DNA of 64,000 bases, taken from contig JAUHYP010000004.1 of NCBI GenBank assembly GCA_030426265.1, positions 62,001-126,000 of the forward strand, given 5' to 3'. This DNA is from Gammaproteobacteria bacterium. GTDB taxonomy: Bacteria > Pseudomonadota > Gammaproteobacteria > Xanthomonadales > SZUA-36. Numbering within the stretch: position 1 is the stretch's first letter; the number at the start of each line of letters is the position of its first letter. Below the pieces are notes generated by a model. That model was not told where the DNA came from, searched no databases, and was given only the letters and a program-made list of their open reading frames with translations. Made by a program: the position numbers and the translations under genes. Below, piece after piece: positions 53,601-61,848 of this stretch.

Positions 53601-56600
53601 CCGTGAAGCCGGCCACCAGTTCGTAGGTCACCACCTCGCCGATGGTGAGGTCGATCAGCAGCGGGTCGCCCTGCTCCTCGTTGGTGGCCAGGACGCTGGT
53701 GTTCACCAGTCGCTTGAACACTTCACCGTCCACGGTCGACAGCAGCGTGATGAAGTCGGTGTCACTGCCGCTGCGGCTTTCAGCGGACCCGGGTGCGGAC
53801 TCCCAGTCCAGCGTGGACTGGTTGATCGAAACACCCGGAACCGGAAGATTGGGCGCGGTGCGCACCTGGTACTCGATGGTACAGCTGCCCTGGTCCAGCG
53901 GGAGCTCGTCGAAGCTGAAGCTGACCACGGCCGGCGGCGCCTGCGCGAGGGAGGAGTCCACCGTCCAGCCCGGGCAGTCCGAGCTCACGGTGCTGTCGTC
54001 TTCCCACAACACGAATTCAGCCAGCGCATCGGTGAGCTCCACCGAGAAGGCCGGTGCGGACGAGTCGGGCAGGTGGCTGATCACCAGGCTGACATTCACC
54101 AGTTCATCGGCGCCGCGCACGTCCAGTTCCTGGTTGCCGTCGATCCACTGGTTCAACGCCAGGCGCGGCTCGACCAGCGTGATCGGCGCCTGGTCCCCCA
54201 TCTGGAGGTTGGCCGAGTCCAGGGCGGCCGTGTTGAACAGGAAGTCCACGCCCGCCGGGATGCCCTGGTTGATGGGCAGGTTCTTGACGATGCCCACCAC
54301 CTGGAAGACCACCTGGTCCGCGGGGCCCACGCTGTCGGGGCTGGCGTTCGGCGCGTTGACCACGTCGCCGAGGATCCACATGGCGGTATCGTCGAAGCCC
54401 TGGTCGCCGTAGCTGCAGTCCGGCTGGCAGTCGGTGCCCGGATCACCCGTCGAGGGTGCGTTGGTGATCGTCAGGTCGGCGCCGATGGCGACGATCGACG
54501 AGGACAGCAGTTCCACGGCGCCGTTGAGCGGCGGCAGCACGTCGGCCACCGACACCGCTTCGGTGGTGCCGTCCGGGAAGGTGGCTGTGATCTCGAAGGT
54601 GACGGTTTCGCCGATGGTGACCTGCTCGTTCTCGGTCTGCGGAATGTCGCTGCCGGTCAGCACCTTCTCGAGGCCCGGGTCGCCCACGGTCACCGGCCAC
54701 TCGGAGTCGTCGGAGTAGCTGCGTTCGTCCTCGTTGGTGGGCGTGAAGGCGTCCAGCGAGGTCCAGCTGACCATGGCCGGGTTGATGATCTCCGTCCCCG
54801 AGACCGCGGCGACGCTCACGGTCGCCTGGAACTCGATCTCGCAGTTGGCGCCCAGAGGCAAGGCCGTCCAGAACGCGTTGATGGCATTGCCGGCCTCGCT
54901 GGGCCCGGTGGTGGGCGCGGCCGTGCAGTTCGCGCCCACGACCGCCGATCCGGGAACCAGTTGCAGCTCCGCAGGCAGGGTGTCGCTCAGCGCGACATCG
55001 TAGGCGACGGCGCCGGAGCCACCCTGGTGCGCGACCCGGAGGGTGTAGGTGATGACGTCGCCGGCCTCCACCGAGCCCGTGTCCGCGGTCTTGGTCAGCG
55101 AGAGCAGCGGCTCGACGATGCGGATCGCCGCCGTGTCGGTGCCGGACAGTCCCTGGTTGAACAGCACCGTGCCGATGTTGTCGTCCTGGGCGCCGTTCTG
55201 GTTGACCGGCAGGTTCTTCACCCGCGCTACGACCTCGATTTCGATGCGGTCGCCCTCGTCCACCTGGCTGTCGGGGTCGTTGAAGATCACGACCGGGAAG
55301 TCCGCGGCCATGAAGTCGTCGAGCCCGTCGCCCAGGGACTGGTCCGCCAGGGCTGGCACCGGCACCCCGCCGGGAACCGTCAGTCGATTGCCGTAGGGCT
55401 GGCGCACCGTGGCGGACAGGACTTCCAGCAACGCCCCACCCGTGGGCAGCGTATCCTCGATGGTCAGGTTGGTGGTGTTGCCTTCCGGCAGTGTCGCGCT
55501 CAGGAGGAAGGTCACCTCCTCGCCGATGGTCAGTTCTTCGACGCCGCCTTCGGCCACGGTGTCAGCCTGGGAAGAGGCGATGATGGTCTTGGCGATGCCG
55601 ACGTCGAAAATCTTGAGGTCCGCGCAGCTCTCGTCCTCGTAGGTGTTGGCGGCGCCGCCGGGGTCGGTGGTGTCGCCCGTGCGCTCGACACCCAGGGGGT
55701 TGGTCGGCGGGTTGGGCAGGACCGGGTCGCTGTCATCCATGCTGGACCAGCGGCCCACGGCGCAGTTGGTCAGGACCGTGCCTGCAGGAATTGCCGGCTG
55801 TCCCGTCGTGTCGAAGACCAGTGTGCAATCCGAGCCCACCGGGAAGTTGTTCCAGACCGCGTTGAGCTGTGGGATCGTGAGGTTGTAACCGGACGGTGGC
55901 AGGTTGCAGTTCTCGAACGTCAACGTCGTGCCGTCAGGGGTCACACCCAGCGGAAAGGCATCCACCAGCGCGAACTCGAAGGCCTCGGCATTGGAACTGC
56001 CGGCGTGCCGGACCCGGATCTTCACGGTGGCGGGGTTGCCACTGTCGGCCGAGGTCGGGTCGAACTGCTTGGTGATGTCGATGGTCGGCTCGATCACCGT
56101 GACGTTGGGCGCGTTGTCCTGGACCTGTCCACGGCCGCCGGCCGTGGCCCAGGTCCACAGGGCGCGGTTGTGCAGATTGGTGCCGCGGACGTTCCCAGGG
56201 GCGTTCAGCACCCGGGCCGTGTAGTTCAGGGTGATGGTTTCCTGCACGCCGTTGTCGGTGTTGGCATTGACCACGTCGCCGAAGCCGAAGTCGGTGTCGG
56301 TGGGGCCGATCAGCAGCCGGCGGTCGAGGTTCGTGTCGCCGCCGCCCTGTGGGCCGATCCCCGCGTTGGCGATCACGCCGGGGTCGAAGCTGCCTACTGA
56401 GGTGGACAGGCCTGGCGAAGCGACGATGGAGTCCAGCGCCACGAAGGCCAGGCCAGGGTTGAGCACGTCGTCAAGCTGTACTTGCGGCGAGCTGCCTTCC
56501 GGAACGGTGATGACCACCTGGTAGGACACCATTTCACCGATGTGTGCGCTTCTCAGGTCCCCGGCATAGCCCGGGGTGATCGCGGTGATGGTCTTGTCGA

Positions 56601-59049
56601 CCGTCGGTGACGCCAGTGTCAGCTCGGCGGAATCAGAGCGTACCGGGAAGTTCGTGTTGCTCCCGGACGTCGAGGTGAACTGCACGGTGGCCGTGTTGGT
56701 GAGCGTCTCGCCGGCGACCACGCCGGCATCCACGGTGCAGCGCTGGCGGATGAGCAGCGTGTCGGCGGCGAACGGCGCGCCGCCGCCGGGCGGCACCTGG
56801 TCGTTGCCGGGCAGGGGACCAATGACCTTGATGCCTGCCTGCAGGTTGGTGCCGATGAACCCCACCTGGCTTCCCGTGGCGTCGGTCACGTCGGCGGGCG
56901 CCAGGGATTGGCAATTGAGGCCGGGCACCGGCGGGTCCTGGATGAAGAGATTGAAGGCGCCCTGGCTGCCACGGTTCTCGACGGTCAGCAGGTAGGTGAC
57001 CAGGTCGCCGGCGTCCGCGCCGCTGGCATCGGAGTCCGCCAGGGCCTGGGCCGGATCCGCCGGCGCGGGCGGGTTCACCGAGGCGCGCGGGTTGCCGACG
57101 GACAGGATGCCCTTGGTGATGAACACGTCCGGAGCGCCGACGTTGAAGCCGCGGGCGATCAGCTGCGTGTTCACGTCGCCCTCGCTGTTGAGCGAGCTGG
57201 CCTGCATCAGGTTGGTCAGGAACAGGCCATCGGCAAAGGGCACGTCGGTGATGGTGACGGTGATGTCGGCCGCCACGCGCTCGAAGCCCAGGCCGGCCGG
57301 GTCGGGCCAGGTCAGAGTGAACGCGTTGCCCGGGATGTCGGCGCTGTACACCGGCGCCACATCGGTGATGCCCGGCAGGTTGGGCACGGTGATGTCCGTG
57401 TTGGGGTCGATGTCGGCGACATAGACCACCGGCAGCGGCATGAAGTCAGTGATGGCGATGGCCAGTGTGTCGTCCGAAGGAATTTCCAGTTCCAGTCGGA
57501 ACGTGACCGTATCGCCCGGCGCCAGCGGGTCGGGCAACGGCACCGGCGCGACCAGTGTCTTGCTCGGCACTGTCGGCTCGACCGTGACGAACGAGGACGA
57601 GCCGTCGTTCCCCGTGCCGCCTTCGCTGTGGCTGAAGTCCGTGTCCACAGTGTTGCCGAGCGGGTCGGACGCGACGACGGTGCCGCCATCGGCGTAGTTC
57701 TCCAGGACCAGCGCGTCATAGGAGAGGTTGGCGTTGGAAGCCAGCGGGAAACTGCCGCCCGTGGCCGTCCCGATGTCGAACACCAGCGTGGTCTCGCCCA
57801 GTCCTGGCCCGGCGGTGACGGTCGGAGGGGCCAGGGGCGTCGGTGCGGTGTTCACGACCAGGCTTTCGTTGCCGACATACTCCAGGCCATCGCCGAGCAC
57901 GTCCTCGACCACCAGGTCGGTGAGTTCCTCGTTTCCGTCGGTGTAGTCGGTGACCTGGAAGTGAATACCGAAGCTCACCGTGTCGCCAGGTACGATCACG
58001 AGCGGGGAAGCGACCTTCTGAACGGCGACGTGCTTCGCCAGGACTTCGGCGGTGTCGCTGTTGTCGTAAGGCGCGCCCTGGAAGTTGTAGCTCACATCGA
58101 CCTGGTTGACGATGAGCTGGGTGTCGTTGCCGTTGGTCTCGTCGAGGATGTCGGTGATGTAGACCGGCAAGCTGACCGTGAGGTCGGTGGTGCTGGCGGT
58201 GCCGATCACCACCGGGCAGGTCACCTCGAACAGGCCGCCGCTGGTCGGCGCCAGGTTCGGTTCGTTGGTGACGCCGCAGGCGGCGCCGGCGATGGAGGGC
58301 GGCGCGCCGGTCCACTGGATTTCGGGAGGCAGGTCGTCGGCGAGCACGAGGTCGGTCAACGGCGCGCCGGCGGAGATGTTCACCACGTAGGTGTAGGTGA
58401 AGGCGTTGCTGGGACCCGGCGGCCGCTCGCCCTCCGGCACGTCGGCGGTTTTTTCCACGCGCGCCAGCTGGGGGGTCAGGTTGGCGGTCTGCCCACCGGG
58501 GCCGGTGATGGGGCCGTTGTCCCCGGTCGGGGTGTCGCCGAACTCGAAGCCGGGTAGGAAATTGAACGTCAGCGGAACGCCGATCTCGGCGCCGATGTTC
58601 GCGATGCCGCACAGGTCCAGCACCAGGGGCGGTTGTCCCTGGACCACCGAGCCGACGGGGTAGCGAATGATGTTGGCCGTGCCGCCGGGCTCCCCTGGCA
58701 GCACCGTGCCCGAAATGGGGTCCGCGATCATGCCCGAGGCATCGACCGTGCCGACCGATTCGATCGGCGGGGCCAGCCCGAGGAACGTATTCGCGGTGAC
58801 GGAAATGTACGGCGGAATGACGACGAAGACGTACGGCCCGAAGCCCTCGACGGGATCGGCGTTGGTGAACGATGCGGTGGTGCAGACCTGCTCGCCGATC
58901 AGGGGGTCGGTGGCCAGGCCGCCGGGGACGACCACGGGGGTCTGCGCCAGCGCCGGGGAAGGGCCCATGAGACACAGCACGACCGTCGCGAGAGCGGCCA
59001 TGACGCGAGCGCCCAGTGTCACGGCCCTGATTGCGCCGATCCCTGGCAC
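50674..59049 (-). CDS. Giant secreted repeat protein (~2,790 aa), DUF11-type repeats, IPTL-CTERM-like tail
   Basis: A single frame with a signal peptide (MAALATVVLCLMGPSPALA). Start candidates are GTG 59049, GTG 59022 and ATG 59001. The N-terminal part has an immunoglobulin-like lead. The core is four supermodules of about 320 residues, each with an IGExVTxxxxxxxPEGTT half and a VEPxLxLTKxxD half. After that come DUF11-type repeats, including three similar units with WSCADGxPxGTxCTLxIGDL. A D-rich stretch (TDDDDDDT) sits between units. The C-terminus reads IPSLGALAMVTLVLLLAGMGMRRMRRQAG, a sorting tail. It is probably a surface adhesin or matrix protein. No enzyme domain seen. Confidence 0.9.
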   Translation of the reverse strand: MPGIGAIRAVTLGARVMAALATVVLCLMGPSPALAQTPVVVPGGLATDPLIGEQVCTTASFTNADPVEGFGPYVFVVIPPYISVTANTFLGLAPPIESVGTVDASGMIADPISGTVLPGEPGGTANIIRYPVGSVVQGQPPLVLDLCGIANIGAEIGVPLTFNFLPGFEFGDTPTGDNGPITGPGGQTANLTPQLARVEKTADVPEGERPPGPSNAFTYTYVVNISAGAPLTDLVLADDLPPEIQWTGAPPSIAGAACGVTNEPNLAPTSGGLFEVTCPVVIGTASTTDLTVSLPVYITDILDETNGNDTQLIVNQVDVSYNFQGAPYDNSDTAEVLAKHVAVQKVASPLVIVPGDTVSFGIHFQVTDYTDGNEELTDLVVEDVLGDGLEYVGNESLVVNTAPTPLAPPTVTAGPGLGETTLVFDIGTATGGSFPLASNANLSYDALVLENYADGGTVVASDPLGNTVDTDFSHSEGGTGNDGSSSFVTVEPTVPSKTLVAPVPLPDPLAPGDTVTFRLELEIPSDDTLAIAITDFMPLPVVYVADIDPNTDITVPNLPGITDVAPVYSADIPGNAFTLTWPDPAGLGFERVAADITVTITDVPFADGLFLTNLMQASSLNSEGDVNTQLIARGFNVGAPDVFITKGILSVGNPRASVNPPAPADPAQALADSDASGADAGDLVTYLLTVENRGSQGAFNLFIQDPPVPGLNCQSLAPADVTDATGSQVGFIGTNLQAGIKVIGPLPGNDQVPPGGGAPFAADTLLIRQRCTVDAGVVAGETLTNTATVQFTSTSGSNTNFPVRSDSAELTLASPTVDKTITAITPGYAGDLRSAHIGEMVSYQVVITVPEGSSPQVQLDDVLNPGLAFVALDSIVASPGLSTSVGSFDPGVIANAGIGPQGGGDTNLDRRLLIGPTDTDFGFGDVVNANTDNGVQETITLNYTARVLNAPGNVRGTNLHNRALWTWATAGGRGQVQDNAPNVTVIEPTIDITKQFDPTSADSGNPATVKIRVRHAGSSNAEAFEFALVDAFPLGVTPDGTTLTFENCNLPPSGYNLTIPQLNAVWNNFPVGSDCTLVFDTTGQPAIPAGTVLTNCAVGRWSSMDDSDPVLPNPPTNPLGVERTGDTTDPGGAANTYEDESCADLKIFDVGIAKTIIASSQADTVAEGGVEELTIGEEVTFLLSATLPEGNTTNLTIEDTLPTGGALLEVLSATVRQPYGNRLTVPGGVPVPALADQSLGDGLDDFMAADFPVVIFNDPDSQVDEGDRIEIEVVARVKNLPVNQNGAQDDNIGTVLFNQGLSGTDTAAIRIVEPLLSLTKTADTGSVEAGDVITYTLRVAHQGGSGAVAYDVALSDTLPAELQLVPGSAVVGANCTAAPTTGPSEAGNAINAFWTALPLGANCEIEFQATVSVAAVSGTEIINPAMVSWTSLDAFTPTNEDERSYSDDSEWPVTVGDPGLEKVLTGSDIPQTENEQVTIGETVTFEITATFPDGTTEAVSVADVLPPLNGAVELLSSSIVAIGADLTITNAPSTGDPGTDCQPDCSYGDQGFDDTAMWILGDVVNAPNASPDSVGPADQVVFQVVGIVKNLPINQGIPAGVDFLFNTAALDSANLQMGDQAPITLVEPRLALNQWIDGNQELDVRGADELVNVSLVISHLPDSSAPAFSVELTDALAEFVLWEDDSTVSSDCPGWTVDSSLAQAPPAVVSFSFDELPLDQGSCTIEYQVRTAPNLPVPGVSINQSTLDWESAPGSAESRSGSDTDFITLLSTVDGEVFKRLVNTSVLATNEEQGDPLLIDLTIGEVVTYELVAGFTEGTTSNVTLSDTLPAGLAIEGASVYALGANISTSLPGAPNIAGDTVTFDFGEVTNNADNVVNLDDAIVVRITARVLDIPANSGGDQLTNAALFEFGPANGIISRTAEATVDVVEPVLALTKAFGDVLDSRVPITLTVTNNGTGPAFSTLVTDDFDETIFVAGSMQPETVPTGWAVEASSSAGVTTVSFGPENDPDLPSANQVILPGGSRTVVFSLELVVPPAVPEVDNTAEASALSLRAQDPAARETTAQAMDSLPLPILDTTKAWSGPNNPAVPGDLVTYTVEVTNTGNGEATQVTVTDQPDPLGEFQAGSVTITAGTGTVVTGNLAGDTSVEVLFPAVPGNSTASFTYQVAVPLPYPALVAMEFVNQALTASIELPDFDSDDPDTADPDDPTIVPIEAAPEMSIVKDDVSDVVAAGGTIVYALDYGNIGNQDAVDVVITDAVPDNTTFNAGASTPGWSCADGDPPSTVCTLLIGDLGAGQGGTVNFSVTVDNPLPPGVDEVFNQAFIEDSTGSTDDDDDDTPVAAVPLLDITKDDGGISSVPGGVVVYQIDYGNTGTQDATGVSLAELVPANSTFNAAASAPSVWSCADGSPAGTSCTLQIGDLDAGDQGTAGFAVTVVAPLPAGVEQIQNGVSIRDDGSNSQGIPIFAVAFDITPVIAQPDLVIDKDDNDIIGRPGLVIPYTLTWQQVGNQDATGVAITETVPVGATYAAIGSLPNVWSCADGDPAGTVCTLALGDVPAGAAGTARFGIRVDDPIPPGQSEVVNTVVIADDGANGPDPTPANNTDTVATLVIMFRPAGHKTATQVDGRYIEWRMVWFNNLNTTDLLVSIQDPIPLHQTYEPGTAVCTPTGTSQCTSITFNSAMNRIEAEAVIAPDFGAPDSAGEADLDNEIVITFRTRIDQPGATTNIADACWDEFNTGSADDDRANGQDCVDIQANIRGYVPIPSLGALAMVTLVLLLAGMGMRRMRRQAG
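51210..52400 (-). repeat. Three tandem DUF11 units in the giant protein
   Basis: Three units of about 130-135 residues. Each has VxxDDxxxxxxPGGxxxYxxxxxNxGxQDAxxVxxxxxVPxxxxF, WSCADG and a following IGDL strand. Similarity is also visible in DNA around the CADG codons. Boundaries are approximate. Confidence 0.8.
52790..56610 (-). repeat. Four ~960-base supermodules in the giant protein
   Basis: The IGE motif recurs at about 53638, 54608, 55525 and 56533, giving spacings near 970, 917 and 1008 bases. Each is followed by a VEP-type half unit. Divergence between copies indicates old duplication. Confidence 0.75.
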
Positions 59050-59146
59050 GTCCTGTGATGTCCTCCACGATGGGTACAAGTGCCGCCCCCCGGTGCCGCA
59101 GCGCCCACTGTACCTAGTGACCGTGACCGTTACAATCCTCCGGTCT

Positions 59147-60082
59147 TCAGGTTCCCGGCCGGATCCAGAGGTTCGGATGCTGCTGTACGAGTCGGGTGAT
59201 GTCGGCGTCATAACGTGCCTGCAAGGTTGTGCGCTCCGGGGCGGACCAGGGGTCGAAGGCCGGGCTCGTGGATGAATCGTTCGGATTTTTCTCGGCCGGG
59301 GCTGTGGCCGCTTCGGAGGCGTCCTGGCCCAGGGCCTCGACTTCCGCCTGGCTCAGGCAGGTCCGCAGGGGCTGACCGGGGCGACGCGCCATGAGGCCTG
59401 AAACGTCCTGCAGCGTCGTCATGCGCCGAAGGAGGGATTCCTCGATCTCGGCGAGATCCTCGTAGCGCCAGGTGTGAATGGATCGCGCCGGCGCGACGCG
59501 AAGCAATCTGCCCACGACATCCACCCAGCTGAAACGGGCGAACCGTTCCGCCTCGTAGAATTCCTCGAAGGGGCGGTACCCGCTGTAGCGAAGCATTTCG
59601 CTGTAACAGGAACGGAAGAAGGCGTCATAGGAACGAACCGCCAGGAACAGTTCGATGCGGGCGGTCGGAAACGTGGTCCTCAGGCCGACCAGCGACCTGG
59701 GAAGGCGCGGGTAGAGGGTCCGGGTCCACGCCAGCTCCTTCGGGCCGCCGAGCAGGTTCTCCTCGCTGAGGATCCACAGGCCGCTTTCCGGCGCGAAGGA
59801 CCTGAGCCGCTCCAGTTGGTCGTTCGTCGGCTGGGCGTCCCGCCAGAAGGTCTTGCGGAAGGCGTTGGTCCAGCCGGCCGCACGCAGTTGTCGTGGGATG
59901 GAAACGGTGATGTCTCGCTCCAACAGCAGTTCGCGGCTGTTGTGCAGCACCCGCTGCAGGTAGGTGGACGCCGTCTTGTGGGCGCCCAGGTGCACGTGAA
60001 TGGTCAGATCGCTGGCCGGCCCGCGGGCGCGCCACGCGCGTCGTGCCTGGAGGGTGCCAAGCCAGTTTCGGATGCGGTTCAT
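59147..60082 (-). CDS. Sulfotransferase-family protein
   Basis: A 311-residue protein from ATG 60082. The PAPS-binding loop is HVHLGAHKTASTYLQRVL near residue 30. A second element is FLAVRSYDAFFRSCYSEMLRYSG, and WRYEDL matches the acidic C-lobe motif. It would transfer sulfate from PAPS to a hydroxyl of a sugar or small molecule. Its ATG overlaps the MFS transporter stop (ATGA), so the two are likely translationally coupled. The 648-residue track ORF extends upstream only as antisense or frame-shadow sequence of the MFS gene. Confidence 0.88.
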   Translation of the reverse strand: MNRIRNWLGTLQARRAWRARGPASDLTIHVHLGAHKTASTYLQRVLHNSRELLLERDITVSIPRQLRAAGWTNAFRKTFWRDAQPTNDQLERLRSFAPESGLWILSEENLLGGPKELAWTRTLYPRLPRSLVGLRTTFPTARIELFLAVRSYDAFFRSCYSEMLRYSGYRPFEEFYEAERFARFSWVDVVGRLLRVAPARSIHTWRYEDLAEIEESLLRRMTTLQDVSGLMARRPGQPLRTCLSQAEVEALGQDASEAATAPAEKNPNDSSTSPAFDPWSAPERTTLQARYDADITRLVQQHPNLWIRPGT

Positions 60083-61671
60083 GGTGACGGTGTACGTCCT
60101 TTCATCACGGCGTGAATGTCTTCCAGCCGCAGTCCGCGGGTGTCGACGCCGCTGCGGCCGAGCAGGACCACGGACACCACCAGCGGCAGCGCGATCACGA
60201 CGGCGGACAGCGACAGCCGGTCGAACAGGCCGACGATTCCCAGCAGGGCGCCGAGAATGCCGCCGAGTTTCGAGCTCGCTGCCGCCAGCCCGGCGCCGGT
60301 GCCGCGCAGGTGCACGGGGTAGATCTCGGCCGCATAGGGAATCAGCATCGCGATCACGCCGCTCGAACTGACCAGGAGCAGGACGATCGCGGCCGAGTAC
60401 GCCACCACCGAGCGTGCCCCCAGGAGGTCCAGTGCCACGAAGAGGCCCAGCGAAAGCGCCGTCAGCGCGATGAACAGCATCAGGGTGCGCACACTGCTCC
60501 AGTGGTGGTACAGCCAGATCACCGCGACGATACCCGGCAGGGCGAAGAGGGCCGATCGTGCGAGCAACGCATCCGCCTGGCCGCCGAGTTCCAGGGCGCG
60601 CAGGTTGGTGGGCAGCCAGAGCATGAAGCCGAAGGTCACCAGCCCCCAGGCGACGCCGGCCACGAGCAGCCCCAGCGTGATGCCGGTATACGGCGCCCGC
60701 AGCAGGTCGCCCAGGCCGCCTTCGGGCGTGGTGGCTTCGTCCTGGGCCTCGGCCGGGTCGGTGGCCGGTCCCATGCCCCCGAAGCGGGCGAGCACGTAAC
60801 GGGCTTCGCGTTTCAGGCCCTTGCTGGCCAGGTAGCGTGGCGATTCCGGGATGTAGCGGTTCAGGAAAATGACCAGCAGGCCGGTCGGCAGGCCGAGCAT
60901 CCACAGGATGCGCCAGCTGAACACCGGCTCGAGCAAAGCGGCCGAACCGGAGGCCAGAAGGTAGCCGGCGGCGGTGCCCAGCCCACCCAGGGTGACCAGC
61001 AGCCATCCCCGGTGCGTGGCGGGGATGGATTCCGCCATCAGCGTGAAGGTGATGGGCAGCAGGCCGCCGGCGGAAAGGCCCATCAGGAAACACATCACCA
61101 GGTTCCAGTTGAAGGATGGCATCGCGCCACAGATGGCCGTGCCGATGAACATCAGGGCGGACAGCAGGATGGCGGCCCGACGTCCCAGCAGGTCGGCCAG
61201 CACGCCCCAGGCGATCGAGCCGATGGTGGTTCCCGTCAACGCCACCAGGGCGAGGACGCCGGCCACCTGCGAAGTGATCTCGTACTCGCGGGTCATGCCG
61301 GGCATCACGAAGCCCAGGGTCGCGGGTTTCATGACGTCGATGGCGACGGCCACCAGCAGCACGATGACCAGCTTCCAGTGTTCGCGGTTCAGGGGGATCG
61401 AATCGGCCACGTGGAAGTGCAGGGTCTGGTGGTCGACGGTCCGCAGGCTGTCCAGGCGCGGCATCAGTCCATGCACCGCGGCCAGGAACCCCAGGGGGAT
61501 CAGCGCCATGCCCACCAGCATGGTGGTGTCCATCGGCATTCCCGCCATGTGGTAGCCCATGTGCGAGGCGTGCACGAACATCGGCACGTGGGAGAGCACA
61601 CCCAGCGTGATGCCCAGGCAGCCCAGCCAGAAACTCAGCGGATGGTGGAAAGCGATACCGGTGGATGACAT
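60079..61671 (-). CDS. MFS transporter with N-terminal His/Met-rich membrane extension
   Basis: A 530-residue carrier from ATG 61671. The first 90 residues form two extra helices with a His/Met-rich loop (HVPMFVHASHMGYHMAGMPMD). The MFS core follows, with a motif-A-like loop WGVLADLLGRRAAILLSA, the sugar-porter-like RYIPESPRYL segment and a late PVHLRGTGAGLAAASSKLGG. It likely moves an organic solute or metabolite. The N-terminal extension may bind a metal, which is inference. Coupled to a sulfotransferase gene. Confidence 0.9.
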   Translation of the reverse strand: MSSTGIAFHHPLSFWLGCLGITLGVLSHVPMFVHASHMGYHMAGMPMDTTMLVGMALIPLGFLAAVHGLMPRLDSLRTVDHQTLHFHVADSIPLNREHWKLVIVLLVAVAIDVMKPATLGFVMPGMTREYEITSQVAGVLALVALTGTTIGSIAWGVLADLLGRRAAILLSALMFIGTAICGAMPSFNWNLVMCFLMGLSAGGLLPITFTLMAESIPATHRGWLLVTLGGLGTAAGYLLASGSAALLEPVFSWRILWMLGLPTGLLVIFLNRYIPESPRYLASKGLKREARYVLARFGGMGPATDPAEAQDEATTPEGGLGDLLRAPYTGITLGLLVAGVAWGLVTFGFMLWLPTNLRALELGGQADALLARSALFALPGIVAVIWLYHHWSSVRTLMLFIALTALSLGLFVALDLLGARSVVAYSAAIVLLLVSSSGVIAMLIPYAAEIYPVHLRGTGAGLAAASSKLGGILGALLGIVGLFDRLSLSAVVIALPLVVSVVLLGRSGVDTRGLRLEDIHAVMKGRTPSP

Positions 61672-61762
61672 CGGATGTGGGGCGGGCCTCGAAACAGCTG
61701 CGCAGTCTAACCCAGCACCGTGCGGGGTGGCAGGTGTGGCGCCGGCGCCATGCCGCCCCATG

Positions 61763-61795
61763 AAAAAAGAGGGCCGGAGCGATACCCCGGCCCTC
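61763..61795 (-). terminator. Rho-independent terminator after the metzincin-type protease gene
   Basis: On the minus strand, the perfect 9-bp stem GAGGGCCGG/CCGGCCCTC is followed by six Ts. It lies about 53 bases after the protease stop. Confidence 0.9.
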
Positions 61796-61848
61796 GTGGT
61801 TTGCGGGATCGCCGACCGGCCGAATGGCCGGTCGGCATCAGCCCGGGA

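Noticed and set aside
50362-56400. 2,012-codon ORF on the plus strand
   Set aside because: Exactly antisense to the giant repeat protein. Composition is dominated by Gly, Arg, Val, Asp and His with no domain or signal peptide. High GC and repeated codons keep the opposite frame open.
60083-61093. Upstream part of the 648-codon ORF ending in the sulfotransferase
   Set aside because: It overlaps the MFS gene on the same strand in another frame and is Arg/Pro/Gly-rich; the sulfotransferase starts at 60082.
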